From: Calliopsis andreniformis
Lineage: Eukaryota; Arthropoda; Insecta; Hymenoptera; Andrenidae
Direction: 5' to 3'
Length of the DNA: 64,000 nt
NCBI RefSeq assembly: GCF_051401765.1
Contig: NW_027480438.1
Location: forward strand, 1,984,001 to 2,048,000
Shown piece after piece: positions 53,794-61,900 of this stretch. Position 1 is the first letter of the stretch. Each line of letters begins with the position of its first letter. The position numbers were made by a program, and so were the translations under genes. The notes below the pieces were generated by a model that had not been told where the DNA came from, ran no database searches, and saw only the letters and a program-made list of their open reading frames with translations.

Positions 53794-55303
53794 CAATTCT
53801 CAATCCTCAATCCTCAATCCTCAATATTCAACACTCAGGCCTCAAACATCAATCCTCAATACTCAATCATCAATCCTCAATTCTCAATACTCAATAGAGT
53901 ATCCTGAATTTTCATGGTTCAATACTCAATCCACAATATTCAATAATCAAACCTCAATCCTCAAACATCAATTCTCAACACTCAATACTCAACACTCAGT
54001 CCTCTCTCTTCAATCCTCCATCCTCAACCCTCAATCCTCAAGCGTCAATCCTCAATCCTCAATCCTCAACCCTCAATCCTCAGTCCTCAAACCTCAATCC
54101 CGAATCCTCAATCCTGAATCCTCTACCTTCAGCCCTCAGTCCTCAAAAATCAATTGTCAATCCTCAATCCTCAATAGAATATCCTCAATTCACAGTTTTC
54201 AATACTGAACCCCATTCTTCAATCTCCAAATCTCAATCCACAAACATCAATTCTCATCACTCAACCATCTACACCCAGTCCTCAATCTTCAATCCTCAAT
54301 CCTCAATCCTCAATCTTCAATCCTCAATACTCAATACTCAATCCTCAATCCTCAATTCTCAGTCCTCAATACTCAATCCTCAGTCGTGAATCCTCAATCC
54401 CCAATCCTCAATCTTCAATCCTCAATCCTCAATCCTCAATACTCGATCCTCAATATTCAACACACAAACCTCAATATTCAACACTCAAGCCTCAAACATC
54501 AATCCTCAATACCCAATCATCAATCCTCAATTCTCAATACTCAATAGAATATCCTGAATTCTCATGGTTCAATACTCAATCCACAATATTCAATAATCAA
54601 ATCTCAATCCTCAAACATCAATTCTCAACACTCAATACTCAACACTCAGTCCTCTCTCTTCAATCCTCCATCCTCGACCCTCAATCCTCAAGCGTCAATC
54701 CTCAATCCTCAATCCTCAAAACTCAATCCTCAGTCCTCAAACCTCAATCCCGAATCCTCAATCCTGAATCCTCCATCTTCAGCCCTCAGTCCTCAAAAAT
54801 CAATTGTCAATCCTCAATCCTCAATAGAATATCCTCAATTCACAGTTGTCAATACTGAACCCCATTCTTCAATCTTCAAATCTCAATCCACAAACATCAA
54901 TTCTCATCACTCAACCATCAACACCCAGTCCTCAATCTTCAATCCTCAATCCTCAATCCTCAATCTTCAATCCTCAAAACTCAATACTCAATCCTCAATC
55001 CTCAATTCTCAGTCCTCAATACTCAATCCTCAATCGTAAATCCTCAATCCCCAATCCTCAATCTTCAATCCTCAATCCTCAATCCTCAATCCTCAATCCT
55101 CAATATTCAACACACAACCCTCAACCATCAATCCTCAATACTCAACCATCAATCCTCAATTCTCAATACTCAATAGAATATCCCGAATTCTCATGGTTCA
55201 ATACTCAATCCACAAAATTCAATAATCAAATCTCAATCCTCAAACATCAATTCTCAACACTCAATCCTCAATACTCATTCCTCTATCTTCAATCCTCCAT
55301 CCT
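53794..55303 (+). repeat. A/B dimer cluster at the right end of copy II
   Basis: Matches 25,985-27,491 at +27,809, with cores at 53896, 54176, 54546, 54826 and 55175. It includes the same AGAGTATCC and CCCGAATTC variants. After 55,303 the two copies diverge. Confidence 0.8.
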
Positions 55304-56949
55304 CAATCCTCAACCCTCAATTCTCAGTCATCAATACTCAATCTTCAATACTCAATCCTCAATCCTCAATCCTCAATCCTCAATCCTCAATCCTCAACCC
55401 TCAATCCTCATTCCTCAAACCTCAATCCTCAACCATCAGCCCTCATCCTCAATTCTCAATTCTCAATCCTCAATCCTCAATCCCCAGTCTTCAATCGTCA
55501 ATAATCAATCTCCAATCCTAGATCCTCAATCCCCAATCTTCAATCCTTAATCCTCAACCTTCAATCCTCATTCCCCAGTCCTCAATCTTCAATCCTCAAT
55601 GCTCAATCCTCAATCCTCAATCATCATTCCTCAATCCTCAGCCCTCAACCCTCAAACCTCAACCCTCAGCCGTCAGTCCTCGTCCTCAATCGTCAACCAT
55701 CAATCCTCAATCCTCAATCTTCAATCCTCAATACTCAATATTCAATGCTCAATCCTCAATCTTCAATCCTCAATCTTCAATCCTCAATCCTCAATCCTCA
55801 ATTCTCAATCCTCATTCATCAATCCTCAATACCCAATCCTCGATCTTCAATCCTCAATCTTCAATCTTCAATCCTCAATCCTCAATCCTCAATCCTCAAT
55901 CCTCATTCTTCAATCCTCAATACCCAATCCTCAATCTTCAATCCTCAATCCTCAATCCTCAATTCTCAATGCTCAATCCTCAATCGTCAATCCTCAATCC
56001 CCAATCCTCAATCTTCATCCTCAATCCTCAATCCTCAATCCTCAATCCTCAATCTTCAATCCTCAATACTCAATATTCAATCCTCAATCCTCAATCGTCA
56101 ATCTTCAATCCTCAATCCTCAATCCTCAACCCTCAATCCTTAATCCTCAATCCTCAATCTTCAGTCCTCAAACCCTAATCCTGAATCCACAATCCTGAAT
56201 CCTCAATCTTCAGCCCTCAGTCCTCAACAATCAGTTGTCAATCCTCCATCCTCAATGGAATATCGTCAGTTCACAGTTTTCAATACTCAATACTCAATCT
56301 GCAATCTTCAAACCTCTATACACAAACATCAATACTCATAACTCAACACTCAACACTCCGTCCCCAGTCCTCAATCTTCAATACTCAATCCTCAATCCTC
56401 AATCCTCAATCCTCAATCCTCAATTTTCAAGCCTCAATACTGAATCTTCAATCCTCAATGCTTAATCCTCAATCCTCAATCCTCAGTCCTCAACCCACAA
56501 TCCTCAATCCTCAAACCTCAATCCTCAATCGTCAGCCCTCGTCCTCAATCCTCAACACTCAATCCACAATCCTCAATCTTCAATCATCAATACTCAATCT
56601 TCAATCCTCAATCCTCAATCTTCAATCCTCAATCCTCAATTCTCACTCCTCAATACACAACCCTCAATCGTCAATCCTCAATCCCCAATCCTCAATCTTC
56701 AATCCTCAATCCTCAATCCTCAATACTCAGTCATCAATCTTCAATCCTCAATACACAATCTTCAATCCACAATCTTCAATCCTCAATCCTCACTGCTCAA
56801 TCCTCAATCCTCAATACTCAATCTTCAATCCTCAGTACCCAATCCTCAATCTGCAACCCTCAATCCTCAACCCTCAATCCTCGATCCTCAGTCCTCAATC
56901 CTCAATCCTCAATCCTCAATGTTCAATCCGCAATACCCAATCCTCAATC
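55304..56949 (+). repeat. Mosaic segment to the right of the megarepeat
   Basis: Pieces resemble several places to the left. About 55,304-55,440 resembles 10,500-10,640. About 55,500-55,800 resembles 24,130-24,430, including the landmark near 55,500. About 56,100-56,640 resembles 6,000-6,480 of X1, with the core at 56257. About 56,815-56,930 resembles 5,390-5,500. This is the last X-like sequence in the window. Confidence 0.7.
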
Positions 56950-59205
56950 CTCAATCCTCAATCCTCAATCCTCAATCTTCAACCCTCAATACTCAATCTT
57001 CGATCCTCAATCCTCAATCCTCAATCCACAATCCTCAATCTTCAATCCTCAACACTAATCTTCAATCCTCAATCCTCAATCCTCAATCCTCAATACTCAT
57101 TCTTCAATCCTCAATACCCAATCCTCAATCTTCAATCCTCAATCGTCAATCCTCAATCCTAATTCCTCAAACCTCATTCTTCAATCCTCAATACCCAATC
57201 CTCAATTTCAATCCTTAATCCTCAATCCTCACTTCTCAATCCTCAATCGTCCAACCTCAGCCCTCATCCTACATCCTCAATCCTCAATCCTCAATCCTCA
57301 ATCCTAATTCCTCAATCCTCATTCTTCAATCCTCAATACCCAATCCTCAATTTCAATCCTCAATCCTCAATCCTCATTTCTCAATCCTCAATCCTCAACC
57401 CTCAGCCCTCATCCTCCATCCTCAGTACTCAATCCTCTATCCTCAATCTTCTATCCTCAATACTCAATCTTCAATCCTCATCCCTCAATCCTCAATCCTC
57501 AATCCTCAATCTTCAATCCTCAATAGTCAATCTGCAATCCTCAATCCTCAAACCTCAATCCTCAATCCTCATTCCTCTATCCTCAATACCCAATCCTCAA
57601 TCGTCAATCTTCAATCCTCAATCCTCAATATTCAATCATCAATACTCAATATTCAATACTCAATCTTCAATCCTCAATACTCAATCTTCAATCCTCAATC
57701 CTCAATCCTCAATCCTCAATCCTCAATCCTCAGGCATCAATACTCAATCTACAATATTCAATCCTCAATCCTTAATCCTCAATCCACAATCCTCAACCTT
57801 CAATACTCAATACTCAATCTTCAATCCTCAATTCTCAGTCCTCAATCCTCAATCCACAATCCTCAATATTCAAACCTCAATACTCAATCTTCAATCATCA
57901 TCCTCAATCCTCAATTCTCAGTCGTCAATCCTCAGTCGTCAATCCTCAATATTCAATACTCAATCGTCAATCCTTAGTCCTCAATCCTCAATCCTCAATC
58001 CTCGTTCCTCAAACCTCAATCCTCAACCCTCAGTCTTCATCCTCAATCCTCAAACCTCAATCCTCAATCCTCAATATTCAGTCATCAATACTCAATCTTC
58101 AATCCTCAATCCTCAAACCTCAATCCTCAATCCTCATTCTTCAATCCTAAATACCCAATCCTCAATCTTCAATCCCCAATCCTCAATCCTCAATTCTCAA
58201 TCCTCAATCCTTAACCCTCAGACCTCAAACATCAATATTCAACCCTCAGTCCTCGTCCTCAATCCACAACACTCAATCCTCAGTCCTCAATATTCAATCA
58301 TCAATATTCAATCTTCAGTCCTCACTCCTCAATCCTCAATTCTCAATCCTCAATCCTCAGTCCTCAGACCTCAAACCTCAATCCTCAACTCTCAGCCCCC
58401 ATCCTCAATCCTCAATCCTCAATCTTCAATCCTCAATCCTCAATCCTCAAGCCTCAGTCCTCAATCCTCAATCCTCAATCCTCAGTCCTCAAACCTCAAT
58501 CCTCAACACTCAATTCTCAATCCTCAATCTTCAATCCTCAATCCTCAATACACAATCCCCAATCCTCAATCCTCAGGCATCAATACTCAATCTTCAATAC
58601 TCAATCCTCGATCCTCAGTCCTCAATCCTCAATCCTCAACCCTCAATCCTCATACCTCAAACCTCAATCCTCAGCCCTCAGTCCTCATACTCAATACTCA
58701 ATTCTCAATCCTCAATCCTCAATCCTCAATCTTCAATCCTCAATCTTCAATCCTCAATAATCAACCTCCAATCCTAGATCCTCAATCTCCAATCTTCAAT
58801 CCTTAATCCTCAATCTTCAATCCTTAATTCTCAATCGTCAATCTTCAATCCTCAATATTCAATCTTCAATCCTCAATCCTCAATCCTAAATCCTCAATCC
58901 TTAATCCTCAATCGTCAATCTTCAATCCTCAATACTCAATCTTCAATCCTCAATCCTCAATCCTCAATCCTCAATCCTCAATCCTCAATCCTCAATCCTC
59001 AATTCTCAATCGTCAATCTTCAATCTTCAACCGTCAGTCCTCGTCCTCAATCCTCAACCCTCAATCCTCAATCCTCAATCTTCAATCATTAATACTCAAT
59101 CTTCAATCCCCAATTCTCATTCCTAAATCCTCAACCCTCAATCCTCAATATTCAACACACAACCATCAACCATCAATTCTCAATACTCAACCATCAATCC
59201 TCAAT
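56950..59205 (+). repeat. T1: 2.4-kb tandem duplication, left copy
   Basis: The landmark CAACACTAATCTTCAATCC occurs near 57,050 and again near 59,482 (+2,432). Later parts match at +2,279 (TCAACCTCCAATCCTAGATC near 58,761 and 61,040). The change reflects a ~153-bp stretch near 58,200-58,360 (with CAGACCTCAAACATC) that the right copy lacks. T1 contains no core but has the AGATCC landmark at about 58,756. Several places lose 7-bp phase (CAATTTCAATCC, AACACTAATC, CATCCTCAATCC), more than in the megarepeat. Confidence 0.78.
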
Positions 59206-59381
59206 CCTCAATCCTCAATCCTCAATCCACAATCCTCAACCTTCTATACTCAATAATCAATCTCCAATCCTAGATCCTCAATCCTCAATCCTCAATCCTC
59301 AATCTTCCACCCTGAATCCTCAATCCTCAATACTCAATCCTCAACCTTCAATCCTCAATACTCAATCTTCATTCCTCAATC
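59206..59381 (+). repeat. Spacer between T copies
   Basis: Short heptamer run with one AGATCC landmark at about 59,252. Nothing else seen. Confidence 0.6.
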
Positions 59382-61484
59382 CTCAATCCTCAATCCTCAA
59401 TCCTCAATCTTCAACCCTCAACACTCAATCTTCGATCCTCAATCCTCAATCCTCAATCCACAATCCTCAATCTTCAATCCTCAACACTAATCTTCAATCC
59501 TCAATCCTCAATCCTCAATCCTCAATACTCATTCTTCAATCCTCAATACCCAATCCTCAATCTTCAATCCTCAATCGTCAATCCTCAATCCTAATTCCTC
59601 AAACCTCATTCTTCAATCCTCAATACCCAATCCTCAATTTCAATCCTCAATCCTCAATCCTCACTTCTCAATCCTCAATCGTCAACCCTCAGCCCTCATC
59701 CTACATCCTCAATCCTCAATCCTCAATCCTCAATCCTAATTCCTCAATAATCATTCTTCAATCCTCAATACCCAATCCTCAATTTCAATCCTCAATCCTC
59801 AATCCTCATTTCTCAATCCTCAATCCTCAACCCTCAGCCCTCATCCTCCATCCACAGTACTCAATCCTCTATCCTCAATCTTCTATCCTCAATGCTCAAT
59901 CTTCAATCCTCATCCCTCAATCCTCAATCCTCAATCCTCAATCTTCAATCCTCAATAGTCAATATGCAATCCTCAATCCTCATACCTCAATCCTCAATCC
60001 TCATTCCTCTATCCTCAATACCCAATCCTCAATCGTCAATCTTCAATCCTCAATCCTCAATATTCAATCATCAATACTCAATATTCAATCCTCAATCTTC
60101 AATCCTCAATACTCAATCTTCAATCCTCAATCCTCAATCCTCAATCCTCAATCCTCAATCCTCAGGCATCAATACTCAATCTACAATATTCAAACCTCAA
60201 TCCTTAATACTCAATCCACAATCCTCAACCTTCAATACTCAATACTCAATCTTCAATCCTCAATTCTCAATCCTCAATCCTCAATCCACAATCCTCAATA
60301 TTCAAACCTCAATACTCAATCTTCAATCATCATCCTCAATCCTTAATTCTCAGTCGTCAATCCTCAGTCGTCAATCCTCAATATTCAATACTCAATCGTC
60401 AATCCTTAGTCCTCAATCCTCAATCCTCAATCCTCGTTCCTCAAACCTCAATCCTCAACCCTCAGTCTTCATCCTCAATCCTCAAACCTCAATCCTCAAT
60501 CCTCAATATTCAGTCATCAATACTCAATCTTCAATCCTCTATCCTCAAACCTCAATCCTCAATCCTCATTCTTCAATCCTAAATACCCAATCCTCAATCT
60601 TCAATCCCCAATCCTCAATCCTTAATCCTCAATTCTCAATCCTCAATCCTCAGTCCTCAGACCTCAAACCTCAATCCTCAACTCTCAGCCCCCATCCTCA
60701 ATCCTCAATCCTCAATCTTCAATCCTCAATCCTCAATCCTCAAGCCTCAGTCCTCAATCCTCAATCCTCAATCCTCAGTCCTCAAACCTCAATCCTCAAC
60801 ACTCAATTCTCAATCCTCAATCTTCAATCCTCAATCCTCAATCCACAATCCCCAATCCTCAATCCTCAGGCATCAATACTCAATCTTCAATACTCAATCC
60901 TCGATCCTCAATCCTCAATCCTCAATCCTCAACCCTCAATCCTCATACCTCAAACCTCAATCCTCAGCCCTCAGTCCTCATACTCAATTCTCAATTCTCA
61001 ATCCTCAATCCTCAATCCTCAATCTTCAATCCTCAATAATCAACCTCCAATCCTAGATCCTCAATCCCCAATCTTCAATCCTTAATCCTCAATCTTCAAT
61101 CCTTAATTCTCAATCGTCAATCTTCAATCCTCAATACTCAATCTTCAATCCTCAATCCTCAATCCTAAATCCTCAATCCTTAATCCTCAATCGTCAATCT
61201 TCAATCCTCAATACTCAATCTTCAATCCTCAATCATCAATCCTCAATCCTCAATCCTCAATCCTCAATCCTCAGTCCTCAATTCTCAATCGTCAATCTTC
61301 AATCCTCAACCGTCAGTCCTCGTCCTTAATCCTCAACCCTCAATCCTCAATCCTCAATCTTCAATCATTAATACTCAATCTTCAATCCCCAATTCTCATT
61401 CCTAAATCCTCAACCCTCAATCCTCAATATTCAACACACAACCATCAACCATCAATTCTCAATACTCAACCATCAATCCTCAAT
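59382..61484 (+). repeat. T2: 2.4-kb tandem duplication, right copy
   Basis: Right copy of T1, with the landmark at about 61,035. Single-base differences from T1 are more frequent than between the megarepeat copies (for example CATACCTC near 59,970 versus CAAACCTC near 57,550, and CAATATGC versus CAATCTGC just before), so this duplication looks older or less homogenised. Similarity ends where T1 reads CAATCCTCAATCCTCAATCC and T2 reads CAATTCTCAATACTC. Confidence 0.78.
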
Positions 61485-61900
61485 TCTCAATACTCAATAG
61501 AATATCCCGAATTATCATGATTCAATACGCAATCCACAATATTCAATAATCAAATCTCAATCCTCAAACATCAATTCTCAACACTCAATCCTCAACACTC
61601 GGTCCTCTCTCTTCAATCCTCCATCCTCAATCCTCTATCCTCAAGCGTCAATCCTCAATCATCAATCCACAACCCTCAATCCTCAGACCTCAAACCTCAA
61701 TTCCGAATCCTCAGTCCTGAATGCTCAATCTTCATCCCTCAGTACGCAACAATCAATTGTCAATCCTCAATCCTCAATAGAATATCCTCAATTCACAGTT
61801 TTCAATACGCAATACCCAATCTTCAAACTTCAAATCTCAATCCACAGACATCAATTCTCATCACTGAACCCTCAACACTCAGTCCTCAATCTTCAATCCG
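61485..61900 (+). repeat. Isolated A-B core pair
   Basis: An A core at 61499 (AGAATATCCCGAATTATC, so the EcoRI site is lost) and a B core at 61779 (AGAATATCCTCAATTCACAG) lie exactly 280 bp apart. This is the usual dimer spacing, yet the pair is more than 5 kb from the nearest other core (56257). It has several private changes (AATACGCAATCC, CCACAGACATC, CAGTACGCAAC). Confidence 0.8.

Larger units (their letters stand above)
27492..55303 (+). repeat. Megarepeat copy II (~27.8 kb)
   Basis: Second tandem copy of the preceding ~24.7-kb block. Two extra blocks explain its greater length: ~1,244 bp at about 39,483-40,726 and ~1,865 bp at about 50,000-51,864. It contains X4-X6, U3-U4 and about 48 cores. 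Similarity to copy I stops at about 55,303, where copy I continues TTAATACTC while copy II continues CAATCCTCAACCCTCAATTC, a sequence otherwise found at about 10,500. The array therefore does not continue with a third copy inside this window. Confidence 0.9.
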
